From Rippkaea orientalis PCC 8801 (lineage in GTDB: Bacteria > Cyanobacteriota > Cyanobacteriia > Cyanobacteriales > Microcystaceae), in NCBI RefSeq assembly GCF_000021805.1, contig NC_011723.1:1-40786 (forward strand): a stretch of 40,786 bases of DNA. The letters are read 5' to 3'. Positions 26,001-33,648 of this stretch are shown here, one piece after another; within the stretch, counting starts at the first letter, position 1; each line of letters starts with the position of its first letter. Both the position numbers and the translations under genes were made by a program. Under the pieces are notes generated by a model, which saw only the letters and a list, made by a program, of their open reading frames with translations, searched no databases and had not been told where the DNA came from.

Positions 26001-27300
26001 AGAAAAACAGGCAGGAGTTGAAATTGATCTCGAAGAAGCCACTGCCATTTCAACCGCAGAAGATATTCCAATAGAACAAGCCCAAGCTATCAGTAAAAAA
26101 GCCAATCCTAGCACCAAAGAACTGCATCAAGCAGCCAAAGCCTTCCTATTAGAAGAACTCCCAGGAGTGAAATTAACCCCCGACTTTGTTCTTAAAGCCG
26201 TCGTAAAAGATCATCGTCGTTGGTTAAATCAGGTCAAACTGTATTGGTACTTAATGAATCCCAACGCAGCCATTTACCATGATAAAAAACATTATCAGCA
26301 TAAATTTAAGCAATTTGCGAGCCATGACTTGGTATTTCTCCCAGACCTGAGAAGTTACTCCCCTTTACTCAACGAAATTGAAACCTTGGGACTATTTAAC
26401 GTAATTGACTTAAATAACCCTGACCAAGAATATCGCTCAGATGACCCCAAACTTCAAGAATTTAAGCGAAAATGCTGCTACAGAAAAAGACGACTCTCTA
26501 ATTTATTCAACATAACCGTCAGCAAAGACTCCCATCCCATCCATCTTGTCAACCGTTTCCTAGGAAAATTTGGTTTGGTCTTGAAAGGACAGCAGAAGCG
26601 AATAGAGGGGAAACAAGTATGGAGCTATAAACTTGACCTAGACTCCTTAAAAGATCCAGACCGTTTAGCCGTAGAAAAAGCCCTCGACGCAAAATGGGCT
26701 AAAATCCAGACCAAGCATGGCTTACAGCCTGTCACAGAATCCCCTCAATTAACTTATATAAATACGGAAAGTTCTGTGACACAAGATCTCCAATTGGAAA
26801 ATCTACTGGAAAATCTACTGGAAAATCAGACACAAGATCTCCTCTTGGGAAATTTACGGGAAAATCAGACACGAGATCTCCGATTAGGAAATCTACGGGA
26901 AAATCAGATATCGGAGTCGACGGCTTTTAACCCTGAGACCGTCACTTTCTCCCCCAGGTCAAATCCCATTCAGAGTGATAGGGGTCAAACTCAGTCACTG
27001 ACTAACTTAGAGCAAGTAACAGAACCCAACGAAATAACTAATATAAAACCATGCAGTTCTGTGACAGGTTCTACCAACGAACCGACCGTTAATCATGACG
27101 TAACTTTCTTTATGGACTTACTCACCATCTGGGAAAATGCCAAAATTCGACGATTTAACACATTTGAGCAGTTACTTGAATTGATTAATCGCTTAGAAGT
27201 TCGATTAAATCGTTGTTACCATCAATTACAACAGCTTTGTCCCGATTTTATCGAGCGATGGTACAATGCCATCCTTCGACAAGAGCAATTAATTGGCTGA
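23089..27300 (+). CDS. plasmid replication protein, CyRepA1-type primase-helicase (1403 aa)
   Basis: This large protein combines primase-like and helicase-like parts, as in the cyanobacterial CyRepA1/DUF3854 plasmid initiators. Residues 12-33 carry a CHC2-like cluster (CPVC, C22, C33). A Toprim-like part follows: IGLCEGVEYKPRIAANRLGI near 240-265 and a later Asp in CSIILIADAGVAIN. From about 483 comes a P-loop helicase: LKSCKSSGKSHF (Walker A), TLIIIDEAELGL near 577 (Walker B), ITTPSMATGTSIDG near 745, and CRQALMRYRQPVPRYIY near 835 (arginine motif). The C-terminal third has a repeat-rich insert. It is coupled to the 50-aa ORF upstream and followed by a toxin-antitoxin pair. It indicates that this block is or was a plasmid. 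Confidence 0.85.
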   Translation: MNWKRFTRRDACPVCNGDRHDCRQNLDTHLIHCRSLEANPLDYIYRGQDSLGFGMWAYKPDADAWSEERREEWEKEKEARKRERERQNQEELKKLLPLKERDLVIRSILGQLELSDCHRQRLKQRGLTDSQIDEANYRSVKQWQKLDYPVDNRLSGVNQWGNGLTNNTDGILIPIPNEDGLYTALRVNNLDTDINGLGKYLWVSSKNSRGIPIDLPNGELPLAVYFPDKPCQTNQIGLCEGVEYKPRIAANRLGIPVIGFPGSNFSISPKTLEALIKKIWTRWICTNSSTKSKGESNSLSITKTEILPLTPTNVDGNQNIYSHSGNQKSDGITLLGEPVSPFSDYGLSEKNYTEQCSIILIADAGVAINPQISTSHTSTLKMIEGWGYNVSLMDWGQLTNKEGLDIDEIDHETLKNIKLISLDKFREKVRFESRKSYPNQLIQLQEKLKNLTYKPDILLTQDDLIDGKYLPTELLLQLIPKTGIINLKSCKSSGKSHFNKELIQQKRQEGYKIISLVPRIVLGRGQAKEWGIQWDISVEDPLLKKVSRLTLYENQETLGICFDSLWKLADRDFSKTLIIIDEAELGLPHLLTSSTCKDNRPKLLNTFDKLLYNSLKYQGLVLLSDADLSDISVNYVKALAPENTPIFTIVNEAQTVSYDASIFSQKKWIKQEILNAIDNNEKIHITTDSQKEAEQMDRELSKQYPQKKVIRIDSKTTQEDWGRDFVERINESLKKERPDILITTPSMATGTSIDGKINSFSSLEGTNLSQEGTKLSQQETQFNLTTIPNPERQLDENQPSENSPSSSLNESIDLEVKHWFDKVFGIFLGVLTPSQCRQALMRYRQPVPRYIYIKSVGMLSGCRSFYPQEINQSFHEYHDEGLAITDILQDIEASDPLEFALKIQAMVNPETKQWINPHIDHYCQFKARDNYGLANLREIFIEELTQEGHSVSIIDIEDRKINSKTQEFIAGEKQAGVEIDLEEATAISTAEDIPIEQAQAISKKANPSTKELHQAAKAFLLEELPGVKLTPDFVLKAVVKDHRRWLNQVKLYWYLMNPNAAIYHDKKHYQHKFKQFASHDLVFLPDLRSYSPLLNEIETLGLFNVIDLNNPDQEYRSDDPKLQEFKRKCCYRKRRLSNLFNITVSKDSHPIHLVNRFLGKFGLVLKGQQKRIEGKQVWSYKLDLDSLKDPDRLAVEKALDAKWAKIQTKHGLQPVTESPQLTYINTESSVTQDLQLENLLENLLENQTQDLLLGNLRENQTRDLRLGNLRENQISESTAFNPETVTFSPRSNPIQSDRGQTQSLTNLEQVTEPNEITNIKPCSSVTGSTNEPTVNHDVTFFMDLLTIWENAKIRRFNTFEQLLELINRLEVRLNRCYHQLQQLCPDFIERWYNAILRQEQLIG
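26779..26910 (+). repeat. 39-bp tandem repeat inside the replication gene
   Basis: About three units of 39 bp (13 codons) recur, for example from 26821 and from 26860, each with AGATCTCC and GGAAAATC cores. The first unit contains a further 15-bp duplication (GAAAATCTACTG). They encode LLENQTQDLLLGNLRENQ-like repeats. The frame is kept, so the insert is a variable linker, not a disruption. Confidence 0.75.
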
Positions 27301-27302
27301 CA

Positions 27303-27341
27303 ATAGTATGATATAGACATCCGATGAAATCATCATACTAT
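27303..27341. promoter_or_regulatory. inverted repeat operator over the antitoxin start
   Basis: ATAGTATGAT (27303-27312) and ATCATACTAT (27332-27341) are a perfect 10-bp inverted repeat around the region just upstream of the antitoxin. The second arm overlaps the ATG at 27340. RHH antitoxins typically repress their own operon by binding such sites. Confidence 0.6.
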
Positions 27342-27576
27342 GGGCAAACAAAAAATAGCCGTCACCCTAGACAAGACCCTAGTAGGGTTCTTAGATCAGG
27401 TAGCCGGAGGCAACCGCAGCGAATACCTTAATAAATTACTGATAGAGCATCGAGAGAAAGTCCTAAAAGCTCAATTGATAGCCGCCTTAGCCGAAGAACT
27501 AGAAGACCCTGGCTACCCCCAGGAACTCTTGGAATGGGATTTAGTCGCCGGAGACGGAATCGATGCCCTTGAGTAA
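27340..27576 (+). CDS. RHH antitoxin of a MazEF/PemIK-type pair (78 aa)
   Basis: The N-terminal part is a ribbon-helix-helix (KIAVTLDKTLVGFLDQVAGG, then NRSEYLNKLLIEHREKVL); the C-terminal 25 residues are acidic and would wrap the toxin (EELEDPGYPQELLEWDLVAG). Its stop overlaps the start of the downstream toxin by 14 bp, as usual for such pairs. A 10-bp inverted repeat covers its own start. Since the toxin is truncated by an IS, this may now act as an orphan repressor. Confidence 0.82.
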   Translation: MGKQKIAVTLDKTLVGFLDQVAGGNRSEYLNKLLIEHREKVLKAQLIAALAEELEDPGYPQELLEWDLVAGDGIDALE

Positions 27577-27871
27577 ATTAACCTATCGACGGGGAGAAAT
27601 CCGTTGGGTCAGACTAGATCCAACAGAAGGAGCCGAAGCCAAAAAGACGCGCCCTTGCTTGATTGTCCAAAATGACACCATGAATCAATATGGCTTATTG
27701 ACCATTGTCATGCCCTTAAGACCAGGAAGTAAACAAGCTCCTTACGCCGTCAACATACAAGCCAGCAGCCAGAACGGATTAGATAAAGAGCGTTTTATCG
27801 ATGTCGGTCAGATTCGTGCCGTCGATGGTCAGCGAATTTTAGGATTATTGGGCGTACTAGAACCGAGTTGA
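27563..27871 (+). CDS. MazF/PemK-type endoribonuclease toxin, C-terminus cut by an IS
   Basis: MazF-type toxins cleave mRNA. The fold is recognisable: RRGEIRWVRLDPTEGAEAKK, TRPCLIVQNDTMN, LLTIVMPLRPGSK, and ERFIDVGQIRAVDGQRIL. The frame ends LGVLEPS*, and its last base pairs, including the TGA stop, come from the end of the IS4-type copy (TTGACGG from 27868). The intact MazF at 34971 continues for about 18 more residues that form the last helix (NEELMQLVDAALKLHLALD). The protein is therefore shortened and probably inactive or weakened. The missing 3' part is not found on the far side of the IS. Confidence 0.8.
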   Translation: MPLSKLTYRRGEIRWVRLDPTEGAEAKKTRPCLIVQNDTMNQYGLLTIVMPLRPGSKQAPYAVNIQASSQNGLDKERFIDVGQIRAVDGQRILGLLGVLEPS

Positions 27872-29486
27872 CGGGGTGACAAGAGTTGGGAAAGGCTTAC
27901 CAGAGCGTAGTTTGCCGACTTGACTTAAATTTAAAATCCCCGTTATTAATAACTCTCACTAATGCTTTTTATTATTACAATTGGCTTCATTAATGTTACA
28001 AAAGCGCGGGGGAAATTTTTTTCGATTATTATTTGAATAGCTGAAAAAATGATACAATAAATTTATCAGTTATTGTTTAACTGATTACATGGTTACAATG
28101 TATGCGACGAAATAAGAGGAAATTAACTAATAGCAGATAAGGCTTTTAAACCTCGGTTATATTCATTAATTTTGTGAAGGTTAATTCTCATAATTTGTTC
28201 AACAAACAAGTAACAGAAATCCCAGGCTAAGACCCAACTTTGTCCATATAGCCCTACCCAAAATTCACTATGTCTTCTGACTTGTCTTTTCGGTTCTGTT
28301 AGTCTAGATATATACTTTTGATATCCTCTATTTTTAATTGACTTCCCTTTTAAAGCCGATAAAGTATAAGCAATAGCTATTAATAAAATCAAGTTAGTAA
28401 GTCGATGAATATTAGCTTTACTCCCTTCGAGATTATATCCTCCACTCTTATAATCTCGAAACATAGCTTCAATTCCACCTCTGATTTTATAATATTTTAT
28501 GACTTCGGATGGGTTATCTAAATTGGTTATAATAAACCAAGGTTCTTCTTCCTGATGGTTTCTATATTTTCTCTTCTGATAAGCCAATACATTAAAGCGA
28601 CCAAACCCTTTTTGCTTGGTGATAAAAATGTTTTTTTCAAAAACTTTGACTCCTGGGGTCAGGGTTAAATCTTGAAAGCGTTTTTGATTCTTCTTACTTC
28701 TTCTAATGTAGACATTTTTCCTTTCTCGAAAAGCAAAATAGATGGGATTTTTAGCCGTTCGGTTTCGTTTCTTTAACCAATAAGATAATTCTACCCCATG
28801 AAACTCCCTATCCCCTAAAATTAATAACTCATAGTCGGCAAATAATTTCAAGACCGGTCGGATTAAAGCGATTTGTTCTTTGACGTTGCTGCTTCCTTTT
28901 TTCTCTAGAATTTGCCAGTAAATAGGGAAGGCTCTCTTTCTCCAAACTACACTAATCATGAACACATTTTTATCCTGCCACTGAGTCCTATCCAAAACTA
29001 AAGTTAAACGACTTCCTGGTTTAAATTCTCGTTCTACTATTAATTTTATCAGAGGAAACCATAATAAGACAAGGCTTAAGCACGGTTCGACTAAAAATCT
29101 TTGAATCTTCTTTCTACGACTTTCGTATAGAATAGGAAGAGGAAGATAAGCCGCTAACCGTTCTATTCTAACTTGTTTATGAACTTGTAAAAGCCATATT
29201 AATATTCGTAAAAGTAAAAATTTACTTTTTGATAATGCGTTTTGTAAATAGTCCTGATAGAAAGGCAAAAAATCCATAGATGATGATGAAAGAACATGAT
29301 GACTGAACAAGCCTTTTTATCATTTTAGGGCAGATTAATTCTGTTCATTTCTAACAATTAGACATTTTCTCGTCTAGATAGACTATTTGTACTGTTTATC
29401 GGGTGGGCTGAATCTATTTTTTCAGGCGATCGCTGATCTCTAAATCCCTGACGGTGAGCCTTTTCCAACCCTTGTCACCCCGTCAA
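27868..29486 (-). mobile_element. IS4-type insertion sequence, copy 2, without target duplication
   Basis: It has the same 1619-bp length and TTGACGGGGTGACAAG ends as copy 1. The 9-bp flanks differ: AGAACCGAG on the left and CTCCATACC on the right. The left flank is inside a MazF gene whose remainder is absent on the right. Both facts point to recombination between IS copies, a flanking deletion, or an assembly join, not a simple insertion. Confidence 0.9.
28123..29310 (-). CDS. IS4-family DDE transposase, copy 2 (395 aa)
   Basis: The product is identical to those at 7330 and 37795, with the DDE residues in LTLVLDRTQW, LLILGDREFHG and GGIEAMFRDYKSGG. It is on the same strand as copy 1 and opposite to copy 3, so copies 2 and 3 form an inverted pair around 29487-37618. 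Confidence 0.93.
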   Translation of the reverse strand: MFSHHVLSSSSMDFLPFYQDYLQNALSKSKFLLLRILIWLLQVHKQVRIERLAAYLPLPILYESRRKKIQRFLVEPCLSLVLLWFPLIKLIVEREFKPGSRLTLVLDRTQWQDKNVFMISVVWRKRAFPIYWQILEKKGSSNVKEQIALIRPVLKLFADYELLILGDREFHGVELSYWLKKRNRTAKNPIYFAFRERKNVYIRRSKKNQKRFQDLTLTPGVKVFEKNIFITKQKGFGRFNVLAYQKRKYRNHQEEEPWFIITNLDNPSEVIKYYKIRGGIEAMFRDYKSGGYNLEGSKANIHRLTNLILLIAIAYTLSALKGKSIKNRGYQKYISRLTEPKRQVRRHSEFWVGLYGQSWVLAWDFCYLFVEQIMRINLHKINEYNRGLKALSAIS

Positions 29487-29546
29487 CTCCATACCACAAA
29501 ACATACTACAGACATAGTGAGTTAGGTCGTTGCAGTACAGAAAGCG

Positions 29547-29639
29547 GGAGAACCAGCAGGCGCAATGTACTACGATAGTAACAAGCCTAAAATCTAATTT
29601 GCGCTGCTGTTTGGGGGGTATTCCCCCCAAGCCCCCCTA
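29547..29639 (+). repeat. 93-bp inverted repeat, left copy, bounding the mobilization cassette
   Basis: This stretch matches the complement of 34553-34645 with about six mismatches in 93 bp. It contains CAGCAGGCGCAATGTA near the outer end and a hairpin TTGGGGGG-TATT-CCCCCCAA (29611-29630) near the inner end. The same pattern sits just upstream of mobC on the right. It could be a second oriT-like site or one end of a mobile unit. The rest of the gene-free stretch 29487-29725 shows nothing more. Confidence 0.85.
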
Positions 29640-29725
29640 TTTTAGCGTTTTATATTGGCTTAATTTTGTTGAAGGTTAATAAGATTTTCTCTGGGAGATA
29701 CAGAGGATTAGAGTTGGGACAACAA

Positions 29726-30226
29726 TCAGGAATCAATCAAATCGTTAATAGTCGATAACGGCAAAAACAATAATAGAGGATGTTCTTTCGTTCCTTCAAA
29801 CCCAAAACGTTCATAATATTTTTTAACTTCAAGATTTTTGGCATCGACAAACAACCCTATCACCCCGGCATTGTCCGCAATCACTTTGGCTCGTTGCATG
29901 GACTCAACCAACAAAATCGACCCAATTCCTTGTTTTTGACGCTTCTTTGAGACGGCTAATCTGGCTAACTTGACTCCAGGCACAACATTCGGATATTTCT
30001 TCGCCCAACGAGACGGAAGATTATCCACCTGTACCTCACACAAGGTCAAAGTAAAAAAGCCTATAATGACCGAGGGTTCCTCAGTATCAACCAAAACAAA
30101 GGTACGAGATAACCCTTTCTGGATATGCTGTCGTGCTATGCGCTGTAAAAACTGATTTAGGGCATTATCTCCACAATCAAACCCTTTTCTATCGTGATGC
30201 TTACTCAGGAGTTCAATCTGCTTCAC
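29726..30226 (-). CDS. GNAT acetyltransferase toxin, TacT/AtaT type (166 aa)
   Basis: GNAT toxins of this type acetylate the amino acid on charged tRNA and stop translation. The start MKQIELLSKHHDRKGFDCGDNALNQFL is typical (the FDCG...LNxFL motif). The acetyl-CoA loop is RQKQGIGSILL, and the active-site Tyr region is VKKYYERFGF. It overlaps the upstream antitoxin by 4 bp (ATGA), so the two are coupled. The last gene of the cassette on its left side, it ends 87 bp from the left 93-bp repeat. The frame is complete. Confidence 0.88.
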   Translation of the reverse strand: MKQIELLSKHHDRKGFDCGDNALNQFLQRIARQHIQKGLSRTFVLVDTEEPSVIIGFFTLTLCEVQVDNLPSRWAKKYPNVVPGVKLARLAVSKKRQKQGIGSILLVESMQRAKVIADNAGVIGLFVDAKNLEVKKYYERFGFEGTKEHPLLLFLPLSTINDLIDS

Positions 30227-30501
30227 GTCAAATACGCCTGATGTCTATGAATAGCGTCCTTTAAATGGTCATTAGGGTCGGGAGGATTTTCAATTAAACT
30301 AAAAATTTGATCAGCATCGACTGAAGATAAGTGAATTACCTGTTCTTGCTTAATGATTTCTTGGGCTTCTTTGACTGCTGCGGCTACCATAAATTGGTTT
30401 AAGGTTGCCCCCGTCAAGTCCGCAGCCTTTTGCAAGGTCTCTTTGACCGATACGGGAATTCTAGTGGTGACACGGGAATCGTTGGGAGAGGTTTTAGCCA
30501 T
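30223..30501 (-). CDS. DUF1778/TacA-type RHH antitoxin (92 aa)
   Basis: The protein has an RHH head (RVTTRIPVSVKETLQKAADL, GATLNQFMVAAAVKEAQEII) and a C-terminal tail (LSSVDADQIFSLIENPPDPN) that in this family binds the GNAT toxin. It is immediately upstream of the toxin with a 4-bp overlap. The palindrome GGTGACA-AAA-TGTCACC lies 40 bp upstream and is a likely self-repression site. Confidence 0.88.
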   Translation of the reverse strand: MAKTSPNDSRVTTRIPVSVKETLQKAADLTGATLNQFMVAAAVKEAQEIIKQEQVIHLSSVDADQIFSLIENPPDPNDHLKDAIHRHQAYLT

Positions 30502-30540
30502 CTAATAAGGTTCGGGGTTTTCTTTCATCCTAACACGCTT

Positions 30541-30557
30541 GGTGACAAAATGTCACC
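30541..30557. promoter_or_regulatory. palindromic operator upstream of the DUF1778 antitoxin
   Basis: GGTGACA (30541-30547), spacer AAA, TGTCACC (30551-30557): a perfect 7-bp inverted repeat 40 bp upstream of the antitoxin ATG. DUF1778 antitoxins bind such palindromes together with the toxin. Confidence 0.6.
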
Positions 30558-30580
30558 ATAAAACCCACTTGTCTAGAATC

Positions 30581-30619
30581 TTGACAGTCCCGCGCCATAA
30601 AACGGCGCGGGACTGTCAA
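30581..30619. terminator. perfect 16-bp stem hairpin between the relaxase and GNAT operons
   Basis: TTGACAGTCCCGCGCC (30581-30596) pairs perfectly with 30604-30619 across the loop ATAAAAC. It lies 10 bp beyond the 70-aa gene that follows the relaxase, so it can end that transcript. Its CCATAAAACGG core and GTCAA edge resemble the IS-end hairpins at 13737, 18538 and 21009. Confidence 0.6.
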
Positions 30620-30629
30620 AAGAATATGG

Positions 30630-30842
30630 TTAATCCTTGGTTTCTATTGATGATGACTTGTTCTGAAGAAGTTGCTGAAATTGATTGACAATTTCTGGAG
30701 TTAACTCACTTTCTGGTTCAACCTGTTCCCGCTTCGATAAAGTTGCCTCTATTTGACTGGTCGAAGCTTGCCCCAATTGGGCTAATAATTCACCAAATTC
30801 TTGATGTTGTTGCGCCCTATCTATTTCCGACTTAATAATCAT
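30630..30842 (-). CDS. small hypothetical protein after the relaxase (70 aa)
   Basis: The product is polar and helical (SEIDRAQQHQEFGELLAQLG, then TSQIEATLSKREQ, PEIVNQFQQLLQN). No named family is recognised. It follows the relaxase after 51 bp on the same strand and ends just before a strong hairpin, so it is probably the last gene of the mobilization transcript. A relaxosome accessory role would be a guess. Confidence 0.55.
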   Translation of the reverse strand: MIIKSEIDRAQQHQEFGELLAQLGQASTSQIEATLSKREQVEPESELTPEIVNQFQQLLQNKSSSIETKD

Positions 30843-30893
30843 CTTCTTTGTTGGTTAAAATGAATTTGAGAAAATTAGAACCGTGTTAAATCT

Positions 30894-32288
30894 TCATCTT
30901 CTTCTCCTCCTTCTTGGTTGAGATGATTGAGAGGTGGCTTGATTCAGTTTACCTTCAATTTCTTTAATCGCTTTTTCCATCTTTGAAGAGGTAAACCGTT
31001 CTACATCTTCTTGGGTCAGTCCAGGGCTATTCAGAGGTAAATTACCCGACTGCCAAATTGTTTGGTTTTGTTGATCAGTTCCCACGGCAACAGCCATCAT
31101 TTGATAATTTCCCTGGTTATCTTTAATCGTCAATTTTCCTGACTCATATTCAATGACATGATGTTTAGATTGATAACTAACAGTTTGGTTGACTTGTAAC
31201 CATCGTTGGGCAATGGGGGCAATAATTAAAGTATATTCTTGTTGTTTGTTTAAAACATCAGAAAACAATTCAGGCATCAATTGATTATCTTTCGGCTCAA
31301 GGGATTGGGAAATTAAATCTTGACCCGCTTTTGTTTCTTTCTCTAACTCTTCAAGGGGTAATTCACTAGGAAGATAGGGGATTAAATTAATCTGTGACCA
31401 CTCAATTAATTGGTCTGAAGGAATGATAACTGGTTGATGGTTCACGGCATCATCCATCGCCTTTTTATCCCGTTGTAAATCCAAATCTATGCCCCGATGA
31501 CTGATTAATTTCGGGAAGCTTCCATTATGCAGTTTACTGCCCCTAAAGGGCTTCGCCCCGTGCATTTGATAACTAATGCGTTTTCTGCCTGTTTCGGTCA
31601 CAATGGGCATAACATCAATCCCTAACTGTTGCAGTCTGCCAATAAAAATGGTCATCGTTGGCTGGTCAAGACTGGCTGCATCAATGGCTGCCTGTAACTT
31701 AACAGAAATCGGAATTTCTGGGGGTTCTGTCTGTTTTCCCGCCCTCAAATCCCTCAGTTCTCGTTTATATTTCTGTACCTGTCCGTGGGTTAAGGCTTTG
31801 CGGTTTCTTTCCCGACTGGGGGCAACAGGGGTTAGCTGATGTTCTTGTTCTAATTCCCTGATAATGGCTTCAAATCGCCGTTTATCCTGCCAATCATCGA
31901 CTCTTTGACCATCTAGGGTAATCATATTAACGACGATGTGAATATGGTCGTGGTCATGGTTCCAATCATGGCCGGGGTCTTGTCGCTGATGGTCAATGAC
32001 GACATATTGGTTATCAATGTAGCCTAATCGTTGAATGGCAAAGCTGGCAAGGGTTTGTTTGAGGTCATCGGACACAAAACCATCTTCAGGGGCAAAACTG
32101 AGTATAAAATGTTTGACAGGTTTGGTGGTGGTGCGCCGTTGGTCGGCACAATTATTAAATTCTTGGGTTAATTGGTCGATGGTTTCTCCGGCGGCATTGC
32201 CTCCAATAATTCTCGCCCCTTTATCGCTGGCCAACAGGTAACGAAATAATCCCCCAAAGTTACTGCCGTGTTCAATATGTCCTATCAT
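30894..32288 (-). CDS. MobA/VirD2-type relaxase (464 aa)
   Basis: Relaxases nick oriT and lead the strand in conjugative transfer. The N-terminal domain has the motif I region with a candidate catalytic Tyr17 in GGLFRYLLA. The metal-binding three-His motif is in HDHDHIHIVVN (His111-Asn121), with YVVIDHQ before it. This fits the MOBP group. The C-terminal half (residues about 200-464) is a polar region ending in an arginine-rich tail (SQPRRRRRR). MobC is on the same strand 1.7 kb upstream. No coupling protein or type IV secretion gene is in the window, so transfer would depend on a helper (mobilizable, not self-transmissible). Confidence 0.88.
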   Translation of the reverse strand: MIGHIEHGSNFGGLFRYLLASDKGARIIGGNAAGETIDQLTQEFNNCADQRRTTTKPVKHFILSFAPEDGFVSDDLKQTLASFAIQRLGYIDNQYVVIDHQRQDPGHDWNHDHDHIHIVVNMITLDGQRVDDWQDKRRFEAIIRELEQEHQLTPVAPSRERNRKALTHGQVQKYKRELRDLRAGKQTEPPEIPISVKLQAAIDAASLDQPTMTIFIGRLQQLGIDVMPIVTETGRKRISYQMHGAKPFRGSKLHNGSFPKLISHRGIDLDLQRDKKAMDDAVNHQPVIIPSDQLIEWSQINLIPYLPSELPLEELEKETKAGQDLISQSLEPKDNQLMPELFSDVLNKQQEYTLIIAPIAQRWLQVNQTVSYQSKHHVIEYESGKLTIKDNQGNYQMMAVAVGTDQQNQTIWQSGNLPLNSPGLTQEDVERFTSSKMEKAIKEIEGKLNQATSQSSQPRRRRRR

Positions 32289-32318
32289 TGGCTTAACTTA
32301 GTTTGGCTAACAAAACCC

Positions 32319-32342
32319 TTAATCATTAATCATTAATCATTA
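32319..32342. repeat. tandem 7-bp repeat upstream of the relaxase
   Basis: AATCATT occurs three times in tandem (AATCATTAATCATT and one more unit), about 30 bp upstream of the relaxase start. It may be a slippage tract or part of a promoter; nothing more can be said. Confidence 0.4.
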
Positions 32343-32483
32343 AACCCTTAATAATCAATCAGAAAGGGAGTCAGATTAGAGATAATTCAAAGATTATAGA
32401 TGAGAGCCGTTTAACAGTTATCAGTTATCAGTTAAAAGTTTTGATAACTCTTGACTGTTCACTGATTTAATATCCCCAATAAT

Positions 32484-32813
32484 TCAAGCACAAGATTGAC
32501 GGATTACCTGTATAGTACCACTAGACATTGTTTCGGGTTTTGGACTAACCATAATTTCAATGTTTTGACCTAATGCAACCAGAAAAGATAAAAGTTTTTC
32601 TAAAGAAAAATCTGACAATCGACCCTTCTTTAAATTCGTCACTTGAGATAAATCAATGGTCAAAATTCTCGCCACTTCTGAATCAGCTAATTGTCTCTCA
32701 TCAATTAGATCATAAATGAGTGAAGCTAGTTTGACTTTAGCCAACTTTTCTGAAGCATTACTAAATCCTAAATCGGCAAAAAAGTTTCCTGAACTGATCG
32801 TAAACTCTGGCAT
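32484..32813 (-). CDS. XRE-family helix-turn-helix protein, antitoxin-like (109 aa)
   Basis: The HTH is at about residues 36-70 (RQLADSEVARILTIDLSQVT, then NLKKGRLSDFSLEKLLSFLV), of the HigA/HTH_37 type. The C-terminus (GQNIEIMVSPKPETMSSGTI) is also typical. Usual partners are HigB/RelE-like toxins, but none is next to it. Upstream on the same strand is the DUF5615-DUF433 pair, 15 bp away, so the three may be cotranscribed. It may be an orphan antitoxin or a regulator for the cassette. Confidence 0.8.
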   Translation of the reverse strand: MPEFTISSGNFFADLGFSNASEKLAKVKLASLIYDLIDERQLADSEVARILTIDLSQVTNLKKGRLSDFSLEKLLSFLVALGQNIEIMVSPKPETMSSGTIQVIRQSCA

Positions 32814-32828
32814 TTTTTTATTGCTTAC

Positions 32829-33191
32829 TTACAAAATTGGCATAAAGGTTATTAAGTCTTGGTATTCATTAAGAAAAGCGGCTTCAGCAATAATCATTAA
32901 TTCCTCGATGATTTGTCCCATAGTCATATTTTCATTAATCATGAAAATTCCTGGTATATGACGTTTATTTTTCAAGTGATCTGATAAATGGATCGGCATA
33001 GTTTTCCGATTATTAGTGACTAAAATAAAGCCATTGTCTTCACACCAAATAAGAATATCTGGGTCAGAAGTTCCTTTACTGGGTGCATTGGGGTCACCAA
33101 TAACCCACACTTCTAGATTGGGATAACGCCTTAAAATCTGGGTACGAAGTTGTAAAGGAATGTGTTCATCCAGTAAGTATTTAATGGTCAT
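32829..33191 (-). CDS. DUF5615 PIN-like toxin (120 aa)
   Basis: DUF5615 proteins are PIN-like, putative ribonucleases, usually paired with DUF433 proteins. The start TIKYLLDEHIPLQLRTQIL gives the first acidic pair (Asp-Glu). GTSDPDILIWCEDNGFILVT, then NNRKTMPIHL, gives the next acidic positions of the PIN-like core. It sits 15 bp downstream of the DUF433 gene on the same strand. The 120-residue length is normal. Its C-terminal helix follows GIFMINENMTMGQIIEEL. Confidence 0.85.
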   Translation of the reverse strand: MTIKYLLDEHIPLQLRTQILRRYPNLEVWVIGDPNAPSKGTSDPDILIWCEDNGFILVTNNRKTMPIHLSDHLKNKRHIPGIFMINENMTMGQIIEELMIIAEAAFLNEYQDLITFMPIL

Positions 33192-33206
33192 GAATTAAAT
33201 GGTCAC

Positions 33207-33557
33207 TCACAGAGACGCAAGTACAGTTTGGGATTCGGTTTCAGTGTCTTTTTGGGCTTGAAATTGTCGTAACTTTTCTAAAAATGGTGGGGGATTATTT
33301 TTTTGTTGTTCTCGCATCTGTTGTCCCCAAGCTAACCAATCGGCAATATAGGCACTGACAGCTTTTTGATTGGCATGGTAGTACAAAATCGTCGCATAAA
33401 CTTGTTCTAAGGTCAGGGTATGGAAATGCTCTGCAATGGCTTCTGGGGATTGTGCGCGATGGATATATTGGTAGAGGATATGTTCTATACCGATTCTTGT
33501 GCCTTTGACTCGAATATCGTCAGCACTGCTCATGTCAAAATAATCTTCTAATTGCAT
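33207..33557 (-). CDS. DUF433 antitoxin (116 aa)
   Basis: The N-terminal part matches DUF433: ADDIRVKGTRIGIEHILYQY, then PEAIAEHFHTLTLEQVYATI and LYYHANQKAV. These are HTH-bearing proteins that pair with DUF5615 or PIN-like toxins as antitoxins. The tail is Gln-rich and polar. It is first in the pair, followed by the toxin after 15 bp. Confidence 0.87.
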   Translation of the reverse strand: MQLEDYFDMSSADDIRVKGTRIGIEHILYQYIHRAQSPEAIAEHFHTLTLEQVYATILYYHANQKAVSAYIADWLAWGQQMREQQKNNPPPFLEKLRQFQAQKDTETESQTVLASL

Positions 33558-33648
33558 AGGTTTTTGTACCTTTAACTAATAACAGCAGTGGCGGTCTCGC
33601 TCCCGCGAGTGCCTTCGGCAACACTTTTAATGTTGAAATTTTTGGCAC

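Noticed and set aside
23790-26117. Minus- and plus-strand ORFs of 60-85 codons inside the replication gene
   Set aside because: They are shadows of the 1403-residue frame, which shows continuous domain motifs.
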